Shown: one piece after another, positions 44,139 to 56,900 of the stretch
Position numbering within the stretch: position 1 is the stretch's first letter
How the letters are laid out: each line of letters starts with the position of its first letter
From: Oegoconia quadripuncta
Lineage: Eukaryota; Arthropoda; Insecta; Lepidoptera; Autostichidae
Direction: 5' to 3'
Assembly: GCA_949316235.1 (NCBI GenBank)
Contig: OX438751.1
Location: 6,596,413-6,660,412 of the forward strand
Length of the DNA: 64,000 nt
Translations under genes and position numbers: made by a program
Notes under the pieces: generated by a model
Database searches by the model: none
The model's input: only the letters and a program-made list of their open reading frames with translations
What the model was told of the DNA's origin: nothing

Positions 44139-47100
44139 GTCATGAATGCATATTCTTGTGGCGAGAATGGGACGGCAATAACTATGAGTCCTTCTGTAAC
44201 ACGGACTCGGCACGACTCGGCGGAAGTCGGCAGGTAATAAAAATAATTTGAGTTTTTCTTTTTTTTCGTTATAGGATTTAAAATCTAGAATTTTCATAAG
44301 ATTTGTATCTATCAGTAGGTACTGCAATCACACAGTGATTGCGGAATGTCTACGAAGCTTGCGGATAATAGTTTGGTAATCGAATCTATAGTTCTTGAAC
44401 AAAAAAATGGACTTCCCCTAAACAAATGTTGTAGAGTTAAGTTCCTACTTTTAGTACCTATCTAAGGTAATAAAGGTAAAGGTACATACGTAATTATTAT
44501 ATCCTTATTGAATGCAGTCATTCATTTTCCTCATATCAACAGCATTAAATGCGAGGTTAGAGCTTTAAATAAATCGCTAAGTATCGGATATTTTAGTACA
44601 TCAACATTATAAGACGTCCACTGAACACCAGCGACCTTCATTAGGTCGTCCGTCCCCCTTTAGAGTATACGAGTATATAAATAATTAAAATAATAGTGTA
44701 AAATCTTTGGTTCAGGTGACCCAAAAATAAGTAGTTCCCCAGGGCGTGGTGGTTCCAACTTGCTAGTCAGCGTCTACCGATTACGGGTGCCACGCCCCGC
44801 ATTATTCGCCGTAATCACTCCAGCCATAATACAACGTTACATGCAACTTTTTAATAAATAACGTTTTTTGTGATTAACTCGGTTTGTTTGGTACTTCTAC
44901 AAAGTACATAGGTCTTTATACTGTAACATAGGCTATAGGATATGAATAGGTGTATTTGACGAATATTATAGCGTAACCTATTTTCGTAAAATCGATTACA
45001 ATTGGACCCCATAGAGACTTCAGTCCCTTACCAAGGAAAGGATCAAATGTGTTGATTTTTTATTTGGAAAAATTGCCATTTTTCTCGATGACTAAACGCG
45101 TTTCTGATAATGTGAGAATGCAGAAGCAAATTACTTCAACATTATTTTCTTGTAGCCACACACGTTCCGGTAGTTGCCCTTCGTGTCTTATCTCTTTCCA
45201 CCCCGTATATAATTTTCTATCATAACTATTAAAATAAAATTCATTTATCGAAAATGTATATACCTTTATTTTTTATCTACATATAAACACGTGTGTACGA
45301 TATTGCTACATCAAACTTAACTTAAGAGACCAGTGCGTTACACGAAATTTAACTTTATACATTATCCCTCAGCCATAGTCTTTGGCACATTATCTTTGAA
45401 CAGGACAAAGACTCGATTCTAACTTTCAGTTCTTTAAATGATTCTTAAACTTACTTTATACAGAATCCTTCTATAGAAGAGATTTGGTACAATGGCGACA
45501 CTTGTCATTACTTTCATACAATCCATAACAATTGCATAGTGTTGAGTTTTCGATTTTTTAATTACTAAATTGATTTTTACAAAATAAATAAGTAATGGAA
45601 ATCACATGTTTATTCCATTATTTTTAGTAAAAAGTGACTTTAATGTAACCATTCTACGAAATCAGAATTGTTCATAAAAGAAACAACGCGTAGTTGTTTT
45701 ATCACTACAAATGCATATTATCTAATAATAATAATCATCACAATATACACATCTCACAATTTGTGGTAACAATTTTTTTACTCATAAATACGAACGAGTA
45801 GATACTTCCACTCGTAATAAATGAATGAAACGAAATAATTTAAAAATTGTTGTTTTGTGACAATTTACTATAAACGAAACTAAAATATATATTCCGAATT
45901 GCATAGAGAAAATGATTTTAAATCATCCATTCGTAACTATAATCATAGTAATATACATCAATATGTAATCGTAACTAACAAGAATTGACTATATTTTTAA
46001 TATGACGAGAACAAAATTTATCCTAAATTACCTATTGATATAATACCTATAGTGAGTATTAGAGAATACCATAGAAGGTTTAGGAATCGGTGGTATTGAG
46101 AGCTAAGGATATGTAGATATATATATAATAGTAGTTTGACGGGTCAAACATCATTGTGATGTTAATAATAATCTGTTGTTTACATTAAGTATCAATTCAT
46201 TAGCTTTCGTTGGGAGAATGTATTGACTATGAACGCCTACCAGCCTGCAGCATGGCGATTAGGTAAAATCGTCTCAGAAGCGTATTTTAAATCTCTCAGT
46301 TTACATCCATCAATCGATTTTCATCGACTGTTTTGTTGATAGTGACCATTAACTTATTTATTTTGATCAGTGTAAAATACAAAATTCACAGTATACATAC
46401 ATTTACGAAAAAACCTACAGATTAAGTAAACCACGCCGCTCTGTAGGTTAGAAACGAAAACATGAAAAAGTTGGGAATTAGTCGCAGTCTACTTCCGCGT
46501 ATTCTACAGAATTGAGGCGCTACCGTCTAACTCAAAGCGATACCAATGCACTGTCTTTGGATTACGGACTCCATTACACAATTTCGTCGTTATCGTCATC
46601 GGTTACGTTCTGACTTGTGATTGGTTGGCTCATCGCTCACTCGGCAATTTGACGGTTTCTCATTGGTCAACGTAGTCCATGACGATACCGATGGAAGATA
46701 CATAATCTAAGGGGAGAACGGACCGTACATTGACGTTATCAACGCATTCTCAATTTTACAATTTCCAAAGAAATTGGCGATCTGACTGCTGGGAAAGACG
46801 GCTAAACGATTCGAACTCTCATCGGCCTCTGGATGTCCTCCTTCAGGCCTCCCAGCGAGCGTTTCGAAGACCATTTTAAAACATGGTAAACGGTTCTTTA
46901 CAGTGATAGTTGAGCAGGGGCATTGGACCTGATGTAGCCTGATGACAACCTATTGACCGGTCTATAATCTGAAGCGTAAGAGCTCAGCTACGTTAAGTAT
47001 CGCGTCGAATGAAGCTGATCATATAATTATGATCAAACTCCACGTATAGGTGAGTTCGTTTCATCATTAAGTTTAGGTGGAAACAATTGTAATGTAAGAG

Positions 47101-47790
47101 GCGACGTGATGCCCAACGATAAGGTAAAGATTATATCATTTATATGAAATCAGATTTGCATTGATTGAGTGACATCAAAAGGGAGTGAAACAATTTTTCC
47201 AATGCAAGGTATTCCATTTTTATATCTGCTTTAAGCTTGAGTTCATAATAAGTAGGTATCTATCAATTATTCCCATAATCTAATGGCATTCTACAGCACC
47301 TAGTAACTTTAAATACAACACAATATTGCTTGTAATAGTTTTATATTTCCCTAAAATCATCTAAATGAATAGGAAAAAGCTCGAGCGAGAACTCGGGAGA
47401 GTTTCCCCATGGTTAAGATCGAAATCTCATTAACACGTTCCACACTTATCAGGACAATCTACAGGCAATCACTATCGAGGATCCATGTCAGATAACACGA
47501 TGTGTTGCCATTTTATTAGTTCAAATTGCATTAGCCAAAATTATGTTAAGAATACACGGCGTACCCGCTACAAAGATTAATATATAAAATAAGAAGTTTT
47601 ATTTTATAATGACTATCTTTGCCCCGCCGTAAGTGACGTAATGATTTTAGACGGAATATTCAGTTCGTACGTCTGTGAGGTCGCTCTCAGATATGTAGGT
47701 GCGGTATTGCTTCTATGGATTTGCTCGGTAATGAAGACAATATACTGAAACGTAGGAGCGGAACAGGAACATCAAGCCTTAGTTAGTCAT

Positions 47791-47924
47791 TAGGGGACAA
47801 ATGTCGCGGGACATGAAGCCAGAAACATCGCACGATGTCTCCAGAATTTTTTGTCTTAGTGCATATTTCTTTTACCGGAAAAGTCGTGCGAAGTCGGGAG
47901 ATGTCGTGGGATATTTGTTCCCTA
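47791..47924. mobile_element. Small MITE-like inverted repeat
   Basis: Starts TAGGGGACAAATGTCGCGGG and ends with an imperfect complement, ATATTTGTTCCCTA. It is 134 bp and non-coding. Confidence 0.5.
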
Positions 47925-48653
47925 TTGGATACAGGGCTTTACGGGATATCGCGGCTCGGTATAAACAAGCAGCACGGAATTCACCAAGCGTCGTCGCAAT
48001 CACATATAACGATAGCGAGTCGGAGGCGGTATCGGTGTTCTTTCAATAAAACAGAATATCGAGTTCAGATATCGCACCTACTACTGAGAGGAGTGCCGGT
48101 ATACGGTCTTTTCAACTTCCTAGGTATGCACTATACCTCGAATAAAGCTCGTTTATGTCTTGAACAAGTTACTAAATGACATATTTGGACGAAAGCACAT
48201 ATGCACTATCCATTGATTTATCTAAGACACTGTTTCGGACACGATACAAAGTTGAGATGAGCGAGGCACTTACCCTAAATAGCATCAACAAATTCTACTA
48301 CTAGGTGCCTACTACATAACGTGTGTAAAATGCAAAATCGAAAATTTACTAGTAAATTCGTGGTTTGTGCATTATTGAAAGCACCTTATTGTGATGTGAT
48401 TATTTTTATACTAAAGGTATCACCGCACGATAATAATGCTGAGAATAGCTTATCGAATATATCCATTCTAACACTTTAACGTTTAAAAAGTCTTGGCAGA
48501 GCCATACGTATTTGGCATGAGAGAGCCCTTATGAGGCGCGGAGTTATCAGTCGCACATCCAACAAACTAGCTATAAATATCACTAAAGAAGTAAATTCAC
48601 AGATAATATTTCTACTTCCTTTCAAATTGATTTGTGGAAATTGTTCCCATTGA

Positions 48654-48659
48654 TTTATT
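48654..48659 (-). promoter_or_regulatory. Candidate poly(A) signal for distal Lrch end
   Basis: AATAAA on the minus strand, about 395 nt after the distal stop codon. Position is plausible but unverified. Confidence 0.35.
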
Positions 48660-49053
48660 GCATCATCGTATAGTAACGAACATGTAAGTCAAGATGTTAC
48701 ATTGATTTCTTGATTCTTATCGGTTAATAAAACAATCTTTACATCCCGACTACAGGAAATCTCAAAGTTAACAAATATCTTAATGAGACATCCTTTAAAG
48801 TCCTCACCGTGTACACAACAACCACAAGGCTGCATTAAGCAGATGATACACTTTTTGTCGATCGATTTGTTGAAGGAAGAGTACCTACATACCTTCGGTT
48901 GACAAAAATCGTCACACGAGTCTTAGCTTTAAAAAAACTAGTAGTACAGTTACTCATCCATATTTGTACGATTATCATGGCGTTTCACGGTCCTTCGAGC
49001 CGGTTCATTTATAGCGATAGCGCCGATTGGGGCGCTAGTGCTAGTTTCGGGCG

Positions 49054-49200
49054 CTAGGTGGCCTGCGCTGGCGCAGCAGGCAATGGCGCAGGGTGGGGGG
49101 CGCGGAGGGAGCCATGTCGTCTTAGTAGCTCGGTCACTGTGATGGCCACTTGGACGGTTCCTTTACCTTCGAGCACGTCGGCCGCGCAGCACATTAGTTT
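49054..49200 (-). CDS. Lrch: Alternative (distal) last exon of Lrch, second half of the CH domain
   Basis: On the minus strand an acceptor (ttaattacag) ends at 49,201. The frame then reads KLMCCAADVLEGKGTVQVAI, then TVTELLRRHGS, a Pro/Ala-rich end and a stop at 49,054-49,056 (48 residues). This is the second half of the calponin-homology domain of LRCH proteins (a C-A/P-x-DVL-E-G motif, then TV-x-LL). Its phase-0 start fits the phase-0 donor of the shared exon at 59,310-59,387. It lies in a GC-rich island, unlike the surrounding AT-rich DNA. Used instead of the 58,324-59,052 exon, it would give a short isoform without the membrane anchor. LRCH proteins bind the cell cortex/actin or DOCK-family regulators. 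It is an exon, not an independent gene; the splice choice is inferred. Confidence 0.75.
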   Translation of the reverse strand, partial: KLMCCAADVLEGKGTVQVAITVTELLRRHGSLRAPHPAPLPAAPAQAT

Positions 49201-49689
49201 CTGTAATTAACAAGAACAATGTTGAGATTTTGAAGTACTTCTTCCTATAAATTATATGAATAGCAAATTTTTTTATTTTTTATCGTAGCATTCCTACATT
49301 TCAAATTTCTTGTACACAAAATTCACGTTATGTTTACATATCATCAAATTTTCGTCCCAATCCACCAACTAAACAATTTTGTATGGAAATCACGAGAGTC
49401 TACGATTTATTCTGTTAGATAGGTACATTACCTATACTATTGAATACCGTTCCAATATCTTGATATAAAAAGTGACTTATGGTAGAAGTGATGATTTCCC
49501 TTTCCGAAGCAGTTGTAGCTTGGACATACTGACTGACCGAGAAATGCATTAAGGTCTATTATTATTTCCCGCAGATGTAAATCGACATTCAACAAAAGTA
49601 TCATGTATTTTACTTTGAAAATTATTTTGAAGTTTGACTTTATCTTTGAAAACAGAGTTTCGAATTATATTAGCCTATGGCATAGTCCC
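49201..49689. other. Lrch intron sequence, nothing else seen
   Basis: AT-rich non-coding DNA directly upstream (minus sense) of the distal Lrch exon. Confidence 0.5.
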
Positions 49690-49900
49690 TTTCACCAACA
49701 TCATATCGATGCTATCGTCTTCACGGCGGCATCGTTACAGGATCTACAAATGCTGAACAGGCTTAATCCAGCCTCAAAGAAAGTCATGCTCAACGAATTA
49801 AGAATCGATCACTCGAATACTCTAACGCGGGCCATTAAAGATAATTCTGTCGCATTGAATATCAACAAAACAAAAGAGACGGCATGATATTTAATGGTGG
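49690..49900 (+). pseudogene. RTE-type LINE reverse transcriptase fragment
   Basis: Reads DAIVFTAASLQDLQMLNRLN, then PASKKV and later LNINKTKET. This corresponds to the segment just after the catalytic ADD box in RTE-clade RT, with DAIV where the family has (A)DDIV. It is short and damaged. Confidence 0.65.
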
Positions 49901-49919
49901 TCCATTCGGGCGTAGATAA

Positions 49920-50258
49920 CCGCCTCCGTGGCTAACCGCTCCGTCGTAAACAACATTGGGCTTACGATTCGGAGGTCGCAGGTTCGATCCCCAGGGGTAT
50001 ACATGTTTAAGTATTCGGTTTGGTTAGTGGTAGGGCATTTTAAGTGTCCGCCTGGCTAGCTACCGCCATCTGATCTAAATCTGCCGCCAAACAGCAATGT
50101 TAATAGCATTGTTGTGTTCCGGTTGTTAGAAATAAGATAGCTAGTCCCCCAAATGTGTTGGGGTTTCCGGGTCAGTACGTTCCACCTTCGACCTCATCTT
50201 CACTTAACATCAGGTGTGATTGAGGTAAAGTAGCAACCCATTGTGCATAAAAAAAAAG
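49920..50258 (+). mobile_element. SINE-C, full-length-like
   Basis: Head CCGCCTCCGTGGCTAACCGC, 'aaacaacattgggcttacga', B-box region 'ggttcgatccccaggggtat', and end 'cattgtgcataaaaaaaaga'. Confidence 0.88.
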
Positions 50259-51084
50259 ATATTGTCCAATTTACAATAAAACACATGTATGCCAATGAGA
50301 AATTTATTTTTAAGTAGAGATTGTAAGTACATATAAAAAGTACATTTCGTAAACAATAATTAATTAATGACTATTAGCCAAGAAATACCTCGAATAGCAT
50401 CTATATTTTAATAATTTAAAAACATATTTGCACAATTACAATCACCTGTTTAAATTCTATTAAATTAATATTTGTTATAGAAAAAAAAAGTAGAAAACAA
50501 TACTCAGGAGAAAAAAAATATTCGAAATACAATAAAGAAATTATAATTTATAACGATACCTAATCTTAAAGTATTGGAATATGATATTAAGACTGATTTT
50601 AAAGTCACGAAAGAACAGTTTGAAATGCTACCTGGTTGAGATTTTGATGCTTATTGTATTCGGAATAAGCCATAGTGTGGACGTAGTAAAAGTTTTAAGC
50701 GATTCACCATTTATCGAATCATAATTTGATTATATTTTTTCCTTTGTCTATTATATGTTTATACCAAATTCGAAGCGTACCCTATGCAGCTTATAAATAT
50801 CAACTACGAAACTTTTTATATACTAATACTGCTTATTTCCAAAGTTATAACCCATTTCTAAACAATTCCTTATACCACAGTTTACAGGTCAAAACCTAAA
50901 CGTGGTTAATACTATTGTGTAGAAACGGGCTACGCTTTTTAATTCTTATATTCGGTCTGCTAATATTTATACGTCTATGGTCAATACGCATTTTTATTGC
51001 AGTAAATAACTGTATGAAGGCACGTTCACTGTTGTCGTTAAATAAACTACAAAGATATAGAGGTACTCTCTACAGGCAACTAAT
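50259..51084. other. Non-coding stretch, nothing recognised
   Basis: Very AT-rich, no repeat or gene. Confidence 0.4.
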
Positions 51085-51208
51085 ACTATAAAGTTTGTGC
51101 ATGTGTAACGTATGTTTGTTACCTCTTCACATCTAAATGACTGGACGGATTTGGATAAAATTTGGTTAGTAGATTAGGGCCTGGTTTTGTGCTTTTGATG
51201 AAATGTTC

Positions 51209-51379
51209 GGGTCGGGTGGCGATTCACACCACAAACGGTTCGCACCGCGGTGCGAAACGACCCATTCAATTTTTGAAGAGCCCCTTTCGCACCGGTGGTG
51301 TGAATCGCCACCTGCAAATTTTGAATGGGTCGATTCGCACCACAAGGTAAATGACCTTTGATTCGGAAGTTGATTCTGT
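51209..51379. repeat. Left arm of foldback element
   Basis: Exact-looking reverse complement of 52,245-52,415. Small open frames read through it in both directions are artefacts. Confidence 0.9.
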
Positions 51380-51681
51380 TTCGGACTCATAATAAAAATA
51401 TTTCACCTAGGTAAATAGAAAAGAAGTAAAAATGTATAAATCATTTTTTTAACATAATAGATTGCTTTACTTTTATTATTATAAAGAAGTAAATATACTC
51501 AACGTTAAAAATATTTTTTTTACTAAAAATTAAGCTTCTATGTATACTGGCTAGACTAGAGAATTACTACAATGTAACCACAAAATAAATACAAAGTATT
51601 ATTTATGATTATTTGTGATTATTTTAAGATTATCTATTTAGCCTACAATGATTTATCTATTTAGCCCACAAAGATTAGTTT

Positions 51682-51862
51682 AAGTTTCATCATCATCATC
51701 TGATTTAAGAGCCATGCTCTTGTCGGTGGAGATTTTTCCATATCTCTCTGCACTCCGCCTTCCTCTTGACCTCCTCATACAACACGACATTAAACTTCTC
51801 TTTTGTTTGCTGCATGTAGCTTATTCTCGGTCTTCCTCTTTTTCTTTTCCCGTTTAAGTTTA
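51682..51862 (-). pseudogene. RTE-type LINE ORF C-terminal fragment inside the foldback element
   Basis: The minus strand reads NGKRKRGRPRISYMQQTKEK, then FNVVLYEEVKRKAECREIW and KNLHRQEHGS before a stop, followed by a gatgatgatgatg tail. This is a well-preserved end of an RTE-type ORF; the 5' part is absent. Confidence 0.75.
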
Positions 51863-51998
51863 CATGACTTTTATTACTTGATTTTTATTATTATTTAAAA
51901 ATGTTATTTATGATTGTTCCAAGATTATCTATTTAGTATTTCTTAATTTGGTAATCAATCTTTGAAAAAGAAACTGGTAATAGTGTCCGTGATATGAT

Positions 51999-52243
51999 AA
52001 CAAACAACTTTTCCATACAAACGTAGGTCGAAATGTGAAAAAATTTTTTGGATTTCCCATACTAAGTTGTGTCACGTGACCGGACACTTTGTATTGGAAG
52101 GCCACTATCTATATCTATAAAAAAAAGCTGGTGATAGTGGCTTTCCAATACAAAGTGTCCGGTCACGTGACACAACTTAGTATGGAAAATCCAAAAAAAT
52201 TTTTCACATTTCGACCTACGTTTGTATGGGAAAGTTGTTTGTT
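51999..52243. repeat. Long hairpin, 111-bp arms, 23-nt loop
   Basis: Arms at 51,999-52,109 and 52,133-52,243 are complementary with about four mismatches by eye. The right arm ends directly against the right foldback arm. Confidence 0.9.
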
Positions 52244-52244
52244 C

Positions 52245-52415
52245 ACAGAATCAACTTCCGAATCAAAGGTCATTTACCTTGTGGTGCGAATCGACCCATT
52301 CAAAATTTGCAGGTGGCGATTCACACCACCGGTGCGAAAGGGGCTCTTCAAAAATTGAATGGGTCGTTTCGCACCGCGGTGCGAACCGTTTGTGGTGTGA
52401 ATCGCCACCCGACCC
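52245..52415. repeat. Right arm of foldback element
   Basis: Partner of 51,209-51,379. Confidence 0.9.
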
Positions 52416-52465
52416 AAATGTTCGACGGTGACGAAGTCGCGGGCAACAGTTAGTCACTAAGAAAA

Positions 52466-52892
52466 TTGGGCACTGTAAACCCCGATCTTTGATTATTAAA
52501 ACATTATTACTTCATGTAATGAAATGAAATGAAATGAAAATGAAATGAAAATGTAACATACTCTTATTATTTTCTTTTACGCCCCCAGACAAATCTGCTG
52601 TATCAAAGTTTAATTATCGTCCTTATTAAAAACAGCGTAAGCGTAGTAAAATAGGCTACCCAGTATAAACTTTTATTACATAACCAAGTATTTAGGACAT
52701 TACTCAAAGGAAGATGCATTTAGCATGTGATTTTTAATTCACTCGTGATAAACAAAATACAGATTGTAGTTTCTTTGGCTATGATGAGAGTACGGAAACT
52801 AGAAATAATGTTAAATATCAAAAAGAAAATATGAGAGACAATTAACTAAATCAAACCAATTAATTAATTTTAAGCTCTGAGAATCATTTTTT
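52466..52892. other. Non-coding, with (GAAAT)n-like tract
   Basis: A short pentanucleotide tract (aatgaaatgaaatgaaat...) at 52,517-52,553; otherwise nothing recognised. Confidence 0.5.
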
Positions 52893-53010
52893 TTATGCTC
52901 AACGGTAACCCGTTGAGCATAAAAACGTGTTAACGCACGTGACCGCAATCACACCTGATGTTAAGTGAAGCTGAGGCCGAAGGAGGAAGCGTACTGACTC
53001 GGAAACCCTA
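52893..53010 (-). mobile_element. SINE-C, tail part only
   Basis: 'ttatgctcaacggtaacccg' and 'caatcacacctgatgttaag', then 'gcgtactgactcggaaaccc'. The head is absent. A still smaller tail piece lies at 55,653-55,692. Confidence 0.7.
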
Positions 53011-53861
53011 TCTTATTTCTGGTTTCAATGTACATAGGTATATCATCAGTATGAAATGTGCTTAGGAATTTAAATTCACGTGATTGGTCAATCGAAAAAA
53101 CTAGATACCACACTATGGCGAATAGACTACATGTATTATATTAGGCTCAGGCATAAACAAATGTACAAGATCATATTTTATAGCCTCTTTTAAGAGTGAA
53201 TGGAGAAATGTTTACAAACAATCCCTTTCCCGACAACAAAAACTGAACCTGTCACCGAACAAAAAAAAATCGCTATGCAAAACGAAGTATTATAAGATTT
53301 GTTTGTCCGTGGCATTATACGTCAAAACGGCTGAATCGAATTCAAAACGTTTTATTTTGAAATGCGTTACGAGAATGTATGATTGATTAAGCCATTTCGA
53401 TTTTATCGCATTTGGTTTATCTGGCTGATATTTTATTATAATCATGTTTAGAGGTTTTCGAAATTTTCATTTTAGAGATATGTACAGAAGCTGCTATATT
53501 GTTATAATAGGGTCCCGTTAATTGCGTGAAACTGCGTACCAAACTAGTGTACCTATCCACTGAGAAGTCTGTTCTTTCATAACAGTAAACACCACAAATG
53601 GGTTACCATTAAATAAACCAGCCTTTATAAACTACATAAATACCCAAGCACCACAAGCTATAAATATACGCTTCAAAGCATTTAAATTATATATTAATAA
53701 ATCTATATCTTACTTAATATTACCATTGTACTTGTAACTTTAAAGCTCAAAAATAAGGTTTGTGTTAAAAAAGGCTTAGAAGAATGACACACAGGAAGAA
53801 TTAATGACCAGAGAAATAGATTAGTACTGGATATCGTAATGAGTGGCCACATGTTATAATA

Positions 53862-53972
53862 ATAAATAAATATCGATGCACATAATGCGCCATCTAGTTC
53901 CACACTAAGGAACCCGCGACCTTTTGGTATAGTAGTCAGAGTTGCTAACTATTACACCAAACAGGTCGTCAA
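53862..53972 (-). mobile_element. SINE-A with internal deletion
   Basis: The tail complement 'gcgccatctagttccacact' is joined directly to the head complement 'aacccgcgaccttttggtat', then 'caccaaacaggtcgtc'; about 130 bp of body is missing. Confidence 0.75.
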
Positions 53973-56900
53973 TGATCGAAATAATGATTCCATTGAACTA
54001 TACAGGTTTCTTAAACTAAGTTTCAAAACATTTATTTCAAAAACATATTCTTTTTGATTCCCAAAATAGTCTGTCTGTCAGTCACTTCGGAGAAAGAATC
54101 ACGCGTGGGAAATGAACCGTAATAAATATTTAGGTTAATAATAACTAGCGACCCTCATCGCCTTCGCTCAGGTGCAACTACTTCATAAAATATACGTTGT
54201 ATAGATACTTTAACGGAAGAAATTCAGTAAAGATATTGAAAACCGTATCAAAATCCATTGCGTAGTTTAGAACAACTAAGCGCACAGACAGACATGTACA
54301 ACGACATTGTTTTATGTCCTAATAATGGCATTACTTCGAATTATTTTGAAAGTGGACTTTAAAAAAAAACTAAGAGTAACAGACAGTCAATTATTTGGCA
54401 AAATATATGTATGTATGAAGTATTTGGGTAATTTTCATATTGTACAATGTTTACAAATATAACATTTGGCCAATAAAATAAGTTCAGTTCATTAATTAAT
54501 AGACAATAGTATACATGAAAATTTGAAAATACATGAAAAAATGTACATAATATTACGTATAGAAAACAGTCCAAACCTAAGTATAAAGGTTAACATCTTT
54601 GGAATGCTTATAAATTACATATTGCATGGATGATTTAATTTGGCGTCTTCCATATTAACGACATCTGTATTTGAAAGCCATGGGATCCTGTGGCTTAAAA
54701 TAATTCAATTAATACTATCTATAAAGGTACAGCGTTTATGCTTTTTAAGTCTATTTGGCCATAATTATTCGCAACCAATTTAAATCATACAAAACATTTT
54801 CTCAGTCATAAATGCAAGTTAATACATACAATATATGTAATATAATTGTTTTGTTGGCATTCATATTTCAATGGTTGGCTCGTATAGGAATATTAGTTAA
54901 TATATAAAACATTGTCTTTTAAAATATCTCTTAAATCCAATTACCATACGAAAAGCCTCAAATGCGTTCTATAATAATAGCGCTATCCACTAAGAAATAT
55001 CATTGTTTTCACTCAGAGGATCAATTATAATCTGAACAAAACGTAAAATTACCAATAACTATAAAGTTTTTTTGTATGAGAAATAAGGCATCCAGTTCCT
55101 CAAATAATTTGAGTGTCAGCGCGCCTTCTGTCTCCTCGATTTTTGCGCATTCGAAGTTTTAATAACTACAAAATTTGGTACATGTATCACTTACACATTT
55201 AAATGCGAGTTCAAAAGATACAAACCTATTGACATTTCTATGTCTATTTACATTAAAATGTCGAGTGCGTGGCAATCGCTCCCCAGCGCTGCGATTTCGG
55301 AGATTCGAGGTGTATCTCACATGCGCTCTAACATCTCGAATGAAACGTCATTTTTTGTTCTTCAATCCGTAAACATATAATGTAATAACACTACTTATCA
55401 AAAACACAAAATATGGCTTTCCCATCAAGGTTTCAGAGTTCTCACGACATATTTAGGAGTCCGAAAATCGCCCTCTTTAGCTCTTTAGAGCTAACCCCAT
55501 TTGCATTAAAAAAATATGTAAAGGCTCATCTACACCGGGAACATTTATATCGGTATCGGCATATGTATAACACTAAAGCAACAAGTTACGATACATATAG
55601 CAATCGAGAGTGGGCAAGTGATCCCGAACCAAAAAGTAAATTTATTTAATTTTTTATGCACGACGGGTTCGTACTTGACCTCAATCACATAAACTTTAAT
55701 TAACGTTTAAATTCTTTCAAAAACTTTTTGCAACTTCGCTTAAAATAATTAATGAACTCGAACACAGCGAAAGCGCTATGACTATATTCGAGGTAAATGC
55801 AAGTCCCGACATGTTGAACAATAATAATAAATAAATAATTTAACACTGTATCAGCGTGGTATCAGCCACATGCATCTGCATATGTACAATTACGAGTATA
55901 TGATCGTTTTCTCACGATGAACAAACAAAGCAGCTCGTAAACACTTATGCCACAATATTGTTGCCAAATTATGCGCAGATATGCGGTTAACGCTCATACT
56001 AGTATTTCAAAAACATCTGTCGATGTAACTAAACCCTGTCATTTGAATACAGAAAATCATGCACGTAACATCATTTAGAACAAATTATAACTAGGTGTAT
56101 TCAAAATAAATAATATTTACGTTATTTCATTTTCCATTGCCGTAAGAGGTATCATTGTATAATCAACTTGAATACTAAAAAATAAGATTGAAAGATCTTA
56201 TAAATTGATCCTCTGAACGTTAAACAATTATCACATACCTACATAAATTCTAATTACTCTTGCATTAATAATACAATAACGATATGATGTTTCGGTTAAG
56301 GCATACAAATCTTATTTGATAAGAAACATTAATTCCGTGCAGCTACCCTACGTTCAAGCCGCACCATAGCGGCAACATCACTTTCAGCTGTGTAACTATC
56401 TTAGTTATGCACCAATATTTTGTCAAGAATTTATTGTACTTTATAATTTGGTTTGTTAATGAAGACATCAGTTTCAGAGGAATATCTTAAGTAATCGAAT
56501 TATTACTAAATATTTTATTGTAACCGATTCGGTAAAATCATTCTTGATGCGACATTGCCACTATTTTAAAATAGAATGATTTTGCAGAATCGGAATCATT
56601 TCATTTTAATAGAGTATATTTCAATGTACAAACGTTACAAAAAAAATCAAATTCCATGGTGCAAAGAAAGACTAATGTCTGTGTAATTATTATCTATAGC
56701 TACCTAGTTTACCATCATATTGCATATTAATAATACAGACTAAAGAAAATACATAAAAAAATCGAAATCTTCTCGTTATATACAAGAATACTGAGATCTC
56801 TGGAATACCAATCAAAATCAAACAAACACACCCAAGTTACCAATTATAACAAAATATAAAAATTATTCTAAACCAATTGGCAAACGTGTATAATAAAAAG

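Larger units (their letters stand above)
44139..49053. other. Long low-repeat non-coding region
   Basis: Lower repeat density than to the left. It may include 3' UTR of the distal Lrch end. Structures noted: a GGGCGTGG/CCACGCCC stem at 44,747-44,800, and an imperfect inverted-repeat element at 47,791-47,924. No other gene found. A 55-codon minus-strand frame at 46,707-46,874 shows no domain. Confidence 0.45.
51209..52415. mobile_element. Foldback-type DNA transposon with 171-bp inverted repeats
   Basis: The ends begin GGGTCGGGTGGCGATTCACA and are flanked by the 8-bp duplication AAATGTTC (51,201-51,208 and 52,416-52,423). The 171-bp arms (51,209-51,379 and 52,245-52,415) look identical by eye. 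Each arm holds internal palindromes, such as ttcgcaccgcggtgcgaa, and an 18-bp inverted pair ggtggcgattcacaccac/gtggtgtgaatcgccacc. The centre has an RTE LINE fragment and a second long hairpin. There is no transposase. An 8-bp duplication points to hAT or P-type mobilisation; arm architecture resembles foldback elements. Confidence 0.85.
51085..52465 (+). mobile_element. Helitron-like (Lep1-type) repeat split by a foldback element
   Basis: Left part 'tgttacctcttcacatctaa', then 'atgactggacggatttggat' ends at 'gatgaaatgttc' (51,208). The right part resumes after 52,415 with 'aaatgttcgacggtgacgaa', then 'gtcgcgggcaacagttagt'. The copy at 43,956 shows the same order uninterrupted. Confidence 0.8.

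Noticed and set aside
46707..46874. 55-codon minus-strand frame beginning MVFETLAGRPEGG
   Set aside because: Looks superficially protein-like, but no family, exon signals or Kozak context could be supported.
51162..52457. Several overlapping frames of 60-89 codons with mirrored sequences
   Set aside because: They are both-strand readings of the foldback arms.
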